NCBI GenBank assembly: GCA_019633425.1
Contig: WSUB01000007.1
Span: forward strand, 248,001-312,000
DNA: 64,000 bases
Direction: 5' to 3'
From: Tulasnella sp. 424
Lineage: Eukaryota; Basidiomycota; Agaricomycetes; Cantharellales; Tulasnellaceae
Shown here: positions 1 through 11,102 of the stretch, one piece after another
Layout of the letters: the number at the start of each line of letters is the position of its first letter
Position numbering within the stretch: position 1 is the stretch's first letter
Program-made: the position numbers and the translations under genes
Notes under the pieces: generated by a model
What the model was told of the DNA's origin: nothing
Database searches by the model: none
What the model saw: the letters and a program-made list of their open reading frames with translations, nothing else

Positions 1-244
1 TCCTGTTTTATGCTCTCCGTGGTTTTCAGATACAGGGCTTAAGCGATGGCGGTTTCGCACCGAATGGACGATATGCAGGGATGAGCCGAAAGCAGAGGAG
101 TGAGATACTGAGAGGCCGGAGGATAGCATGGAAGTGTCGTCAGACCCGGTGGTAGTGCTCACCACCGGAGCCATAGGGTATGGTCTTTGTGGTTTAATGG
201 GCAACCGATTAGTATCCAGTACCAACGGAGAGGGGGAAACCCAC

Positions 245-1264
245 TTACGCGCTAAGGAACTCGCCTTCAAACTCATCATCCTCTCCTTCCACACCGCCTT
301 CCAAGTCCGCTTCCTCGTCATCCTCAGAGGACTCGTCTCCATCAGCAGCTTCCGAATCTGGTTCAGAACCTTCGGCTTCTTCTACCCCTCTTTGATCCTC
401 CTCCTCGCTGCTGGAATCATCGATGAGGGCCGACTGATTCGAAGTCTGTCGATGAGCAGGTTGGATATGCGGTCCTCGTGCAGGGGAGAGATCCCTCATT
501 GGAGTCACCGCACCAGACCCTCCTCCACCAGCGGCCGCCGCTCTCGCCGCAGCACCGTTAAATCGAAGTTTCATCCTCTCCTTTCTCCTCTCTTCCATCT
601 CCGCTTGACGGGCAAACCTCAGCGCAAAAGGAGGGAGTGGCGGGCGATTAGGATCCCCTCCACTTTCGGGAGTCGTGTTCGTGGCCGCCGTTGTCCCATT
701 CGTCTGACCATTTGCACCTACCGCCGGCGGTTGAGGAGACGCCACTCGCTCAGGCTCCGCTGGCTCTCTCATTTTGCTTATAGTCAAACTCTGAATGACG
801 GTCGACCCTCCAGAACTCCTCCGTTTCGCGGCCAAATCGTCGTTTCCTCCTCCGTTCATCTCAGCTGCCGCCCCATTACCATCATCCTCCATCGGGCTGC
901 GGTCTTGAGTCGACGACGATACGGGCGTGGGTGCGCTATCGGATCGAATCCTATGCAGCTTCGAATCGATCGTGGATGACGCTGCCGCCAACGAACCCGC
1001 TGCGCCAGGTGTCCCGGACCGGCTTGCTGCTGAAGACCTTCGGCCGGTAACACGCATCCCAGCGCCGACGCCACGCTTCCCGGGGACAATAGTTTGACTG
1101 TACTTGAGTCCTGTGGCTCCAGGGAACACTCCCGCTGGTTCAGCAGGTCCAGGACCTGGTTGGCGATACCGTGGTCCTCCAGACGACGGACTGGCTTCGC
1201 TGAACCCATGAAAGCTTTGAGAGTCGAACCCTTCTTCGATGGTCGGTTGGGGGCTCTGAGGCAT
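245..1264 (-). CDS. Uncharacterised disordered protein with acidic C-terminal tail
   Basis: I do not recognise this protein. The frame is open from 1507 to the stop at 245. I place the start at the ATG at 1262-1264 (MPQSPQPTIEEG) because the upstream part lacks coding character. An upstream exon cannot be excluded. The roughly 340-residue product is rich in Ser, Pro, Gly and Ala and has no visible catalytic motif or membrane segment. A lysine/arginine-rich stretch (ERRKERMKLRF) precedes a strongly acidic end (EEEDQRGVEEAEGSEPDSE and then runs of Asp/Glu), an arrangement common in nuclear or chromatin-associated proteins. That comparison is only inference. It lies about 400 bp downstream of cystathionine beta-synthase on the same strand. 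Confidence 0.55.
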   Translation of the reverse strand: MPQSPQPTIEEGFDSQSFHGFSEASPSSGGPRYRQPGPGPAEPAGVFPGATGLKYSQTIVPGKRGVGAGMRVTGRRSSAASRSGTPGAAGSLAAASSTIDSKLHRIRSDSAPTPVSSSTQDRSPMEDDGNGAAAEMNGGGNDDLAAKRRSSGGSTVIQSLTISKMREPAEPERVASPQPPAVGANGQTNGTTAATNTTPESGGDPNRPPLPPFALRFARQAEMEERRKERMKLRFNGAAARAAAAGGGGSGAVTPMRDLSPARGPHIQPAHRQTSNQSALIDDSSSEEEDQRGVEEAEGSEPDSEAADGDESSEDDEEADLEGGVEGEDDEFEGEFLSA

Positions 1265-1666
1265 GTTAATCTCGGGCCAAGCATCTTTATCTGCCAAGCC
1301 TGATGCTCTTATATATGGATTTGAGGAGTATTGGGGGTTAAGGGTGATGATACGAGCACCGAATGGGTCTTCAACATTGCGAAGATAGTTGAGTCTGAGA
1401 GTGTGAATAAGATAGCTATAGGACGGTAGATGGGTGGTGAGTAGGTGTACGTGGGTGACTGCTTCACTACCGGCCGACTTACTCTGGATCGCTGATGAGC
1501 ATTTCAATTCTCGGTCCAGGAGAGAACGAAAGGGCAGGTTCGAGGAAGTTCACACGATATCCCCTGATTATATAACGAACAGGAATGCATATCATCCATA
1601 CTACACCGTAAAAGAAGGGATACAGAAACCAAGATACATCTAGATTAATGAAATGGGCACAGAGCC

Positions 1667-3565
1667 TCATACGCTGCTCGTATGAGCCTCGTACCCGTTG
1701 GCAGCTGGAGCAATACCGTTAGCAGTGACCACATTCGGCATGACGCCCGAACCAGCACTGAGCCCTTTCTCAGGCTTGGTCTTCTCTAGCCCATCTTGGA
1801 TGACGCCCCATAGCTCGGATGGCTCCTGTGCCTTGAGGGATTGGGCAAACCAGTCCTTGCTCATGTAGTTTCGAATGCTAATGAGTAGACGATGAGCTCA
1901 AGGCGTTCACGCACAACTCTAGTCTGCACTCACCTATCTGGTAAGATGATAACCACGTTCTTGCCCTCCACGTTCCCAAACTTCTCAAAGCCCTCTCCGG
2001 ACTTGAGGTACTTAAAGGCACCAGCAACAGCGCTCCCGCTGCTGCCTCCCACCAACATCCCTTCGGTCCGAATCAATTCCCGTGCCGCTGGGAAAGAGTC
2101 GTCGTCCGTAATCTTGATCCACGTGTCGATATGCGTATAGTTCAACACGTTAGGTATGAAATCATATCTATGATTAAAAAGCAAGGGTGCAATGGCGCAA
2201 TGGGGTGTCAGAGCATGCTTAAATGACGCCTTATTGCGTCGTTCCCATCCCATGAATGGCCACAGCCACCCGAGGAGCGGAGAAGACGGGAGCAAAACAA
2301 ACGCACCCAATTCCTTCAACCAAATATCCTCCGATTTTATCCTTGGATGGTCCAGCAAGCAAGCTACCGACCTAAAACGGGAGAAAAAGAACAGAAAAGA
2401 GTCGCGTCAGCCCCACATAATCCATACAAAGTTTTCCCCATTCCCACCAAACGATAAGGAAATGAAGGGAAAAGAGCCCGAAAAGACGCGTTGCTGTACG
2501 TACCGGATCCACCGCTACTACAACGCAGTCGGGATTATGTGTTTCTTTGATGGCCTTGGAGAGTCCTGTGATCGTTCCACCTGTTCCGGCTCCAGCCACG
2601 AGCACGTCAACCTTCTCGGTCGACGGTCGTTCGGGAGTTGAAGGAGTCGAGGTTATGGCATGGATGATCTCCGGAGCCGTCGTGAATTCGTGGGCCAATG
2701 GGTTGTTGGGATTGCCGTACTGGTCGAGGATGACGCCTCCTGGAATAGTACGTGCCAATCGTTTCGCCACACCTGCAGTGGTGCCGGGGTCGCTTCAGCT
2801 CCGGCGAGTGGTCGGTCGGAAGTGGAGGGAAACGAAGCTCTTACCAATGTTGCTATCTGGCCCCTCCGACGGCGCTTCAGTAGGCGTTCGCACAATCTCG
2901 GCCCCCAGTGCGCGTAGTGTAACCTCCTTTTCGAGCGACATCTTCTCTGGGAGCGTAATGATGACGGGATAGCCCTAGGCGACGAGCAGCGCAACCGCAT
3001 TAGAACAATTCAGCGCAGTAACGAAGATCACCGTCTACCTTGAGAGCACAAACTAAAGCGAGTCCGATGCCTAGGAGGGCGAGAGTCCATCACGCGGGTG
3101 GTCAGCAGCCAGTCCGTTGCCGAGACACTGCATCGCAGACAGTTCAAGATTCACCCACCTGTATTCCCGCTTGTGGGCTCAATAACCACACTCTTTCCGG
3201 GAATCAATCTCCCTAAGTGCGTCGTGTGGTCAATAGGGAGAAATTTGGGGGAGGGCGTGCAGTATTGAGCGTACTCACCATCCTTCTCAGCCTCTTCCAC
3301 CATCCTCTTCGCAATCCTATCCTTAACGGACCCACCAGCGGAGAAATACTCGGCCTTGCCGTCTATAAGGAATCAAAACGAGCGAGTCAATACGAGTTCT
3401 GTAGAGTCAACCGGGCGGCAACTCGCCGCACGTACAAAGATTGCACTTTAGACCGTGTTTCTTCGCCAAGCGGTCAAGGCGAATCAAGGGGGTAGCGCCA
3501 ATGCCTTCAATGACGGTGTCCATGATATACTTGCGGTCGCAAGGGCTTCGGTCTCGTGGTGCCAT
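1667..3565 (-). CDS. cys4: Cystathionine beta-synthase, catalytic core only
   Basis: PLP enzyme that condenses serine and homocysteine to cystathionine in transsulfuration. About nine exons can be joined. The first starts with the ATG at 3565 ([20 protein letters not shown]), followed by IGATPLIRL. The PLP lysine lies in [13 protein letters not shown], the asparagine loop in EPTSGNTG, and the phosphate-binding loop in [10 protein letters not shown] small internal exon at about 2330-2385 reads [20 protein letters not shown] and joins YDFIPNVLN. The last exon continues ...RNYMSKDWF and stops at 1667, roughly 65 residues later. The total of about 400 residues is catalytic core only. No tandem CBS (Bateman) regulatory domain is visible, and no N-terminal haem-binding Cys/His pair is seen. 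The family assignment is secure. Cysteine synthase is the alternative, but YDFIP and RNYMSK favour CBS. Confidence 0.92.
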
Positions 3566-4130
3566 GACTATGAGAAGTTTTTGTTATAGTACGCTTTGCA
3601 AGAGAGTAGAGGGAGGGGAAATAGCAGAGGGGAGGTAAACCTGGAAGGTTTAAATAGGCTTAGACGGTACCCAAGGGCCGAACACAAAGAGCCACGCGCT
3701 CTGGTCAGGCATTGCAATCCCTACCTCCTCCGGATCTCGAACGAGTAAGGCCTTCAACGTGTACGGATCGCACAGTTGTTCCCCGGGGTATATCGACTTG
3801 ACTTATATGTAACACCCTCCTTATCTACAGACCACAGTTATTCCCACTAAACACGCTCCCCCTGAACTCAATCTATGACGTCCAGCGCTGCAGCGCAGAG
3901 CTCGTGAACCCATCACTTGACGTTGGAGTAGACAGGTGGACAGTCACGGTTCAAGAATCATTTGTCTCATTTTGGTACTTTTTTCTATCACGAGTACTTT
4001 TGGAGGAAGTTATTCTGACCCAGCTAGACGTCGACGACACCGGAACCGAATTTAGAGCGCTTTTCACTAGCGCCCGGACTCGTGCAAACCGCCGGCCCTC
4101 CATTCACATCCCAAATCACGTACATGCTTC
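3566..4130. other. Intergenic: CBS upstream region and S-formylglutathione hydrolase 3' flank
   Basis: No coding signal was found. The right part (about 3.57-3.9 kb) should hold the promoter of the minus-strand CBS gene. The left-facing 3' end of the hydrolase lies beyond 4131. No clear TATA box or repeat stands out. Confidence 0.5.
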
Positions 4131-5457
4131 TCAATACTCCTTCAGATGCTGAGCATGGACTGCAGAGGAGGGTGTTGATAGTCACATGTCAGCTTCCATA
4201 CTCCGCGGACCGCCTGAAAGGGCTTACATTTGACGTGCTCAGGGGCAAAAGTCGACACGAAATAGTAGCTGTGATCATAGCCAGGCCTCGAGCGGACTTG
4301 AACTTGAGATTCGTCAAACCCGGCTTCTTTCGCTGCTGCAATAAAGTTCTCAGGAAGGAGCTGCTTCTCTTGGTAAAACTTGTCCGCGTCGCCCTGAACG
4401 AAACACGAGTTCCCCGAAGAATGAATGATAAGTTTCAATGAATCTTGGAGCCTGATATTCCTCTACTCACGTAGTCCGCCAGAATGGCCACCTTTTGTCC
4501 CTTTGCGGCTCGAATCAGCTCAGTTGAATCGCTCGCTTTGCCTTCCTCTTGCCCTCCGTTTAAGTAGCCCGAAAACGCTTTTCGTCCCCACTGGCACTCG
4601 GGGTTACTTGGGTTGAATATAACCGAAAACCCTGAAGCTGACCGATACTTGTCCAAGTTCTTAAGGTAGATTGACAAAGCGCCATGTCCTCCCATCGAAT
4701 GGCCCATGAGACTGCTTCGTGAGAGGTCCTTGGGACCCGAATAAAGAGTAAGATAAAATAAGGGTCCAATTCTCGAATTAATCTCACCAAAGCGATTCCG
4801 AGCTCTTTGATAGCCTCTGGTAGCTCATTCACGATGTGGTTGTACATGTTGTAGTGCTTCGACCACTTGGAGTTCGTAGCGTTGATATAGAAGCCCGCAC
4901 CTTGAAAACAGAGAATCGCCGCCTTGAGTTAATCTCCAGCTTTATGTGATGATAGCCGAAAACAAGGTAAGTTTCACGGGGTTCCTCACCAGAACCAAAG
5001 TCCCAGCTCTCGTCCTCTCCCTCTACTCCAGCACCCCTGGGCGACGTATCGGGAAAGACCAATGCGATCCCTTCTTCGGCTGCATCACGGATAAAGCCAC
5101 CTTTCCATGCTCTATCATACAACAATCCACAGCCATTAGCTCACAAGGTTACAGTGTAGCTTGGCGGGTAAGTCATACCCAGTGTCCTCAGTGCAAGTCA
5201 GGCCTGCGAAATAATATATCACCGGGGACAGCTTTTCGGAAGACTGTGCTGGAATAAATACGTTGAACTGAGTAGTTGTGCCTCCTAGAGCTGGAGACTG
5301 TTCCTCCACCGGAAATGAAGCAGGGTTCAGCTCAGCGATTTGGGAGGATGACTTCGAACCGGGCAAGGAGAGATACCGGACTTACGTTGAATTTGTACTT
5401 GTTGAACTCGCCTCCAAAGGCCCTGTTGCTGGAGATTTTCTCGACGTTGAGCGGCAT
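4131..5457 (-). CDS. S-formylglutathione hydrolase (esterase D family)
   Basis: Cytosolic serine hydrolase that splits S-formylglutathione to formate and glutathione in formaldehyde detoxification. The start is the ATG at 5457 (MPLNVEKISSNRAFGGEFNK), which matches the family N-terminus. An intron follows, then LGGTTTQFNVFIPAQ and YYFAGLTCTEDTG. Further exons carry FPDTSPRGAGVEGEDESWDF (acyl pocket), the nucleophile elbow GHSMGGHGAL, and the histidine motif RPGYDHSYYFVSTF. The last splice joins HVK to FHAQHLKEY and stops at 4131-4133, the usual short C-terminus of the family. Length is about 290 residues, as expected. Ser of GHSMGG and His of YDHSYY are two of the triad. The Asp lies in the segment after GFSVIFNPSNPECQWG. 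No truncation or frameshift was seen. Confidence 0.95.
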
Positions 5458-5994
5458 GGTGATGTCGTGTATGATGAGCGAGTGGAGGGAGGGAAGTTCG
5501 GAAATTGTCGCTGTCCTGCAGATTCCTGATGACGCACATCCCGCCGGTAGACGCCGAAGGGTCCAAGGCATGTACTGATCTGTTCTCAGCTCGTGTATTC
5601 TAACCAAATGCATAGAATGTAATATCATAAATCGTTATGTTGTGCTGTCATGAATGTTGGTGTACAAATCTACTATGGGCATGGAGAATCTATAGATGCG
5701 AGTACAAGAAAACGGCGAGAGAAATGGAAGGGAGGCTATGCAGCATAATGGAGAATGTGATGGTAAGAATGATGCGAGGTACGATAGTGGATACAATGTA
5801 ATGCAAGATGAGAAAGTCCGAACTCGTATTCCAGAACACGGGCTTTCGGAGAATGAGTATGAAACAAGTGGGTGGGTGGATGGAAATGTGCAAGTGCCTG
5901 CGCGGCTAGAGATCATTTGTCAACTTTTTCCGGAGGCTTTCATGAGGGGGTATAAGCGGGTATAAGGGACGATGGAAATCGGAAGGCGGGGCAA
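5458..5994. other. Intergenic between two minus-strand genes
   Basis: Contains the 5' leader and promoter of the hydrolase (immediately above 5457) and the 3' flank of the next gene. Short frames here are compositional. No RNA gene or repeat was recognised. Confidence 0.5.
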
Positions 5995-6944
5995 TTAGAA
6001 ACGGAACGTGGCTGGAGCGCTTGTGCGCTTTATCCGCCAAGAGAGGCTGCGCGTAATCTTCCATGGGGCGCAACCCCGGGTTGGACGGGCAGCTTGGCCG
6101 GCGTCAGAGTCATCGGTCTCCTCGCCGTCATCATAGATATCGCTAAAGCGAGTCTTGGTCTTTGTCACCGGGGCCATAGCTGTGGTTGCCTGGTTCAGAA
6201 CCATGAATCTGGCCATGCTCGGCTCGGTGACGTTGTAGGGGTTCCCAAGTTCGTACGCCTTGACTGCGACGTTGAAGAGACGCGAGTCGTTGGGCGGTGG
6301 AAGAAGAGAAACGGGCACGTCGATCGTGAACTTGGTGTAGCAGATGTCGTCGACCATGAGGCGCGGGTGAATCTTGATAAACGAGCGGCGGCGGTAATAG
6401 TTTCCTGGACCATCCTGGTTCCATTCTCCGCGGAAAGTGTCATATTCCGACGACTCGTCCTCAGAATCGGATTCAGATGGGGAAACGGAAGAAGTCTTGC
6501 GAAGAGGCGTGGCGGCGGCGCGCGTGAAGTGAATTCCGATACTGAAAGGCAGAACGTGCTGCCCTCTGCGGAACATGCTCACGTCTACTTCAATTTCACC
6601 CGAGACGGGGACGGTTCTGGAAGGGCGTGGAAGAGGGTTTCGGGGGAAAAGAACGGGAGAAAGGGAGGGGAAACGCAGGAACGGGAGAATGTTTGGGTCA
6701 GCACGCATGCTTTCCACGCGATCGAGGGAACGCGTATGCCGAAGCGTTGATCGAACTGTACGTACTGACTGGTACCGCTAACCTCCCATACGGGCTTGCA
6801 AAGCTCGATGTTAGGGCGAGTGGGGCCGCCATATGAGATTGATGGCGGGACGTAGTTTGGAGTCGAACACCGGAGTGAGGGCTCAGAGCACGTCGACTGA
6901 GCCGACTCGGTCGATTTACGCGATGGCCGGAATGCGGAGAACAT
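5995..6944 (-). CDS. Uncharacterised protein, possibly arrestin-like beta fold
   Basis: Not recognised with certainty. The start is the ATG at 6942-6944 (MFSAFRPSRKSTESA). The first exon runs through SYGGPTRPNIELCKPVWEV and RFGIRVPSI. It is joined by a well-formed intron (donor GTGGAAAG, acceptor CTTCCAG) that restores VPSIATVPVSGEIEVDV. The second exon continues FRRGQHVLPFSIGIHF, an acidic serine-rich insert (SESDSEDESSEYD), then RLMVDDICYTKFTIDVPVS and ELGNPYNVTEPSMARF, and stops at 5995. The pattern of alternating hydrophobic strands with a central RRGQHxLPFSI segment is reminiscent of arrestin-fold proteins, but this is a weak inference. Length is about 270 residues. There are no membrane segments or signal peptide. 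Confidence 0.6.
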
Positions 6945-7668
6945 CAATGATAAGTGTCAAGGAAAAAAGCGTAGAGGAATTCAAGGTCGTAGAGAGGTCG
7001 TTTGTCGTTAGAGGGGAGTGGTTGATGGGGAAATCAAGAGACTGGAGATTGGGGGAAGCTTAAGTATGGCCGGGTCCCAAGGTGCAAGGGTCCTATCTGA
7101 AGATCTAGAAGGCAAAAAGCGGGTGGTGCAAGGTTGCTGGCCTTCTCGTGGCTCCCATGTGCGGATGTGATGCGGTGCCGGTGAAGGGTGAGTACTCGCG
7201 GCTAAAGCGAGGAGTGGAAGCCCCGTGGCCTCTAACTTGGAAGCCAGGCGGGGAAGGGCCCGTTGTCCCCAAGGACTACCGATGCCACGTGTTGGAGGGG
7301 TTGCATGATACACCAACCATCCATGATCGTACATCCGCCACTGAGGACGACATCTCAATGTGTACAGTTGAAACACAAGCCAGGCGAGGGAAGACGAGGG
7401 ACCGGAAAAAACGTTGACGGGACTTTTGTTTCCGCTAAACCAACAATTTTCTACTATCCCACACGCACACAACCTTAGACTCCTGACTGGCCTCGACAAA
7501 CACCCTCGCTCAAAAACGACATAATCAAAGCTGCTGTCCGTAATCCGCCTCTCAGCTGCTCGCAGCTGCCGCTCATTTGTAAATAACTTATGCAGAAGCG
7601 GCGAGGGACTAATAACCCGCGAGCGCCGCTTTAATTCGTCTTCGTCTCACAACGTCCGCCATAATCCA
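6945..7668. promoter_or_regulatory. Divergent intergenic region upstream of tRNase Z
   Basis: Lies between a minus-strand gene starting at 6944 and the plus-strand tRNase Z starting at 7669, so it must hold both promoters. Short frames are open on both strands but none has a credible protein. An imperfect GCAGCTGCTCGCAGCTGCCG direct repeat lies near 7555-7572. No TATA box was identified. Confidence 0.4.
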
Positions 7669-10600
7669 ATGCAATGGTCACTACGAGTCATTACCGGTTT
7701 GACCGCAGACACAGAGCCAAGTCTCATCTTGAGATTTGAATCGCCTCCTACCAAATACATATTCAATGTCCCTGAAGGAACGAATCGGGCATGCATACAG
7801 AAACGCTACGCCATCGCGAAGACCAAGGCGGCGTTCTTGACGCGTCTCCATCCTGAGGAAATTGGTGGATTTCCGGGTGAGTGTATACACGCATAAATTT
7901 AGATTGAATTGTACGTGACTGACTCGCCAAACTCATAGGTCTTGTAATGATGCTTGCTGATACTCATTCTCGAGACCTGACGGTTTGCGGTCCCCCCGGT
8001 CTGACGCATTATGTTGCATCAACTAGGTTCTATGCTAGGAGGTAAGCCGACGTTCTACCATATCCGAAAATAAACGAACTATGCTTCGCTGCTACCATCT
8101 TATCGCCACTGGGCGTGGAGACCGAAGTCCGAGCGAATCGTGACATTCTTGTGAACCTCGGTTGATTGACGAATCTGGACGCTAAAATCCCTTTGACCCT
8201 CTATCAGGACTGAGTTTGGTGTAAATGTGAAGGAGTACAAACATGAGGGCTTGGCAGCGGCAGGCAATGCCACCCCAACTCTTCCGCCACCTATTTTCCA
8301 GGACGAAAACATTATTGTCCACTCCATCCCCCTTTATCCTTCCGTAGTTGATGATGATGGCTCCACCGATTCTCCCTCAGGTTCCAGTAAACGCAAGCGG
8401 TCATCATCAGCAACTCCGCCCCCGACTCCCAAACGACGTAGTACCGAGGCATCCCCCGCTTCCAATCAACTTTTGGACATGGACCTCCCACCACCCAGTA
8501 TATCGGCAGCAGCTCCGCTCGATGACGCCGACCGCATACACCGAGAAAATATCCTTCACCTCATGTTCCGCCCTCCGGCGTCGAACGCCGGTCCAGCCGC
8601 CGTAGCCGATGACATGGACCTGGACAAAGTGACGGAACCTGGCCCTGAATCCCCTTCCAAACCCTCTTCATCAACATCAGACCCGAAACAGCTATGGAAC
8701 CGGCGTCTTCCCAAGTTCCGCGGAACTCCTCAAACTCTTGCTTATTTCGTCGTCGGGCCCGTCACGCGCGGAAAGTTCGATGCGAAGCGAGCGAAGGAAC
8801 TCGGAGTAGTTGGACCTATGTGCGGCAAGTTGACTAAAGGAGAAACCGTAACTACACCCAGCGGGAATGTGGTCACCCCCGATATGTGTGTAGGACCATC
8901 TACGCCACCACCAGTGAGCATTTGGCCAACATTTCCTTTTCGCGCAAAGTCCCTGAATATCGTCCCTGTAGGCATTCCTCTTTGTTCACGTTCCGGACCC
9001 GACCTACATCGATAGCGTCGTTTCTAGAACCGAACTATTCCTCCCATCAACGTATGGAAGCACGGTCCAACTTCACGCGATCATTCACCGGGTTGGCCCG
9101 GGGGTGATGGAGGACAAGCGATATAGGGAATGGATGGCATCCTTTGACCCGGCAGTGAACGTCAGCAGTGTTTCCTTCTACGTGTACATAGTTCCTACAG
9201 CTGACCCTAATACATTTCATTTTTACATGACGCACCAATTGAAACGACTCGAATCTGCACTACCGCGGGCCTCAGCACATGATTGCGAGCGAACGTTATT
9301 CACCTAACCCAATCACTTACTCGAGCTCAGCCAGGATGCAGTTGGAATTGAGCTATCTGGACAACGAAATATTCCGACTACCTCATCATAATGACATCCC
9401 GGTTGCCCCTCTTAGCGATTGTAAGGGGTTCAGCGCCTGCCTCATCTCATTTTCCAAACAATTGGTTTTAACTCTTTGCCTTCGTTAGTGCCTGATCTCC
9501 CAGCAAAAACCACAATCCTCACTCAAGATACGGAACTCTTCATGCATCCTCGTCTGGACCCCACTGCTACCAAATTCGTGCCACCTGATGAATTCAAGGC
9601 CACCCTGGAGGCTATCAACTCTGGGACTTATGTACACCCATTGGAGGATGTGTACAAGACAGCTCGAGAGGATGCGGACGGATCAGCTCCAAATTACCCT
9701 TCCTCCCAGCCAAACGGACAAGACGTGACTATCACTACTCTTGGTACAGGCAGTGCGATGCCCAGCAAATACCGGAACGGCAAGTTCCAGCCACTGTACA
9801 CACAATCGAGGTTGCAAACTAACTAGTAGCTCATCTTCAGTGAGCGCTACACTCATTCGGATACCAAACTATGGCAGTGTATTGCTAGACTGCGGCGAAG
9901 GCACTTGGGGTCAACTTGCTCGCCAATTCGGCGAGCCGATCGTATCCGAGGAAGGTCAAGTCAGGGGTGGGGTGGTAGATTTACTTCGAGATTTGAAGTG
10001 CATCTTCATATCTCACGTGCATGGCGACCACCACATGGGACTTGCCAAAGTGCTGGCCCGGCGACATAAGGTACAGATCTTGCTTTGACATTTAATGGAA
10101 GGGCTGATTGACCGCGCCGGGTTGCAGCTAAATCCTTCACCGAGCGAACCTCTCTACTTGATTGCGAATCGGCTCACCCTTCATTATTTATCTGAACTCA
10201 ACGATGTAGTGGAATTCGGCCTCAACGATCGGCGACATATCTGGATCATCGATTCCGACGACGTGTATTACCGGAAGGCTGCCAGGTATGTTCACTTGGC
10301 GCCAGTTTGGGAGGCTCGGCTGACTCCGGTCTTCCCCAGCGGCCCAGCCATGCTGAAAGCCACACTGGGCTTGGAATCGATTCAAACTGTCGACGTGGAA
10401 CATCGAACTCAGTGCTATGGTCTCGTTCTCAGACACAAGGATGGATGGAGTGCAGTGTGGGTCAACTCTTTAGCATTGGCTTGCGTTAACGCCTGTGCAA
10501 GCGCTCATGACACTATTGGGCCGACAATTCAGATACTCCGGCGACACGATGCCTTGCAACCGTTTGGTGGAGGCCGGACAGGACGCTAGCGTCTTGATTC

Positions 10601-11091
10601 ATGAGGCAACTATGGCTGACGACCAGGTGGAAATGGCCTTGGCGAAAGCGCATAGCACCGCTGGACAGGCCATTGACGTGGGTCGAAGGTGAGACCTGGC
10701 TATCGCCCCTTCAGTCTCAAAGTTGCTGGATTGACGGAATTGGTACAGGATGAACGCCAAGAATATCCTTTTGACCCACTTCTCGCAACGTTATCCAAAG
10801 ATGCCCGAGTTGCAAGCACCGGCCTTAGCGGACGAGTCTCTAGTTTCGGAGGAGGAGGAGCCTCGCGCACCAATCGCTATCGCATTCGATTGTGCTACCC
10901 TAAGGTTAGGGTCATTATGGAGGATGGAGAAGTACATGGGCGCGATGGCGAAGACTTTCGAAAAGGAGCCGGGCGATGATGCGTCAGATGGAGCCCCCTT
11001 GGATGACGCGGATGCCCCAAGCACCTCGCCTCCGCCAACCAAAAGCAAAAAGAACAAGAAAGAAAAACGCTCTGCCGCTACAGCCGCTTGA
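7669..11091 (+). CDS. trz1: tRNase Z, long form (tRNA 3'-end endonuclease)
   Basis: Metallo-beta-lactamase nuclease that cuts the 3' trailer from precursor tRNAs in nucleus and/or mitochondria. The start is the ATG at 7669 (MQWSLRVITGLTADTEPSLI). The N-terminal pseudo-lactamase half contains FNVPEGTNRACIQK, LTRLHPEEIGGFPG, and CGPPGLTHYV. A disordered Ser/Pro insert is followed by the linker region KFRGTPQTLAYFVVGP. The C-terminal half has GTGSAMPSKYRN (the PxKxRN loop), LDCGEGTWGQL, the zinc motif SHVHGDHHMG, FRYSGDTMPC, LIHEATMADD, AKAHSTAGQAIDVG and ILLTHFSQRYP. A Lys-rich tail ends at 11091. Several short introns are needed. The size, near 900-1000 residues, fits the long eukaryotic form. 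All zinc-binding motifs are intact. Its 3' end nearly touches the 3' end of the convergent WAPL gene. Confidence 0.95.
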
Positions 11092-11102
11092 TATTCCTTG
11101 TT

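Noticed and set aside
128..979. 283-codon plus-strand ORF at the window start
   Set aside because: It is antisense to the acidic-tail gene, is dominated by Arg/Ser runs typical of shadow frames, and has no domain.
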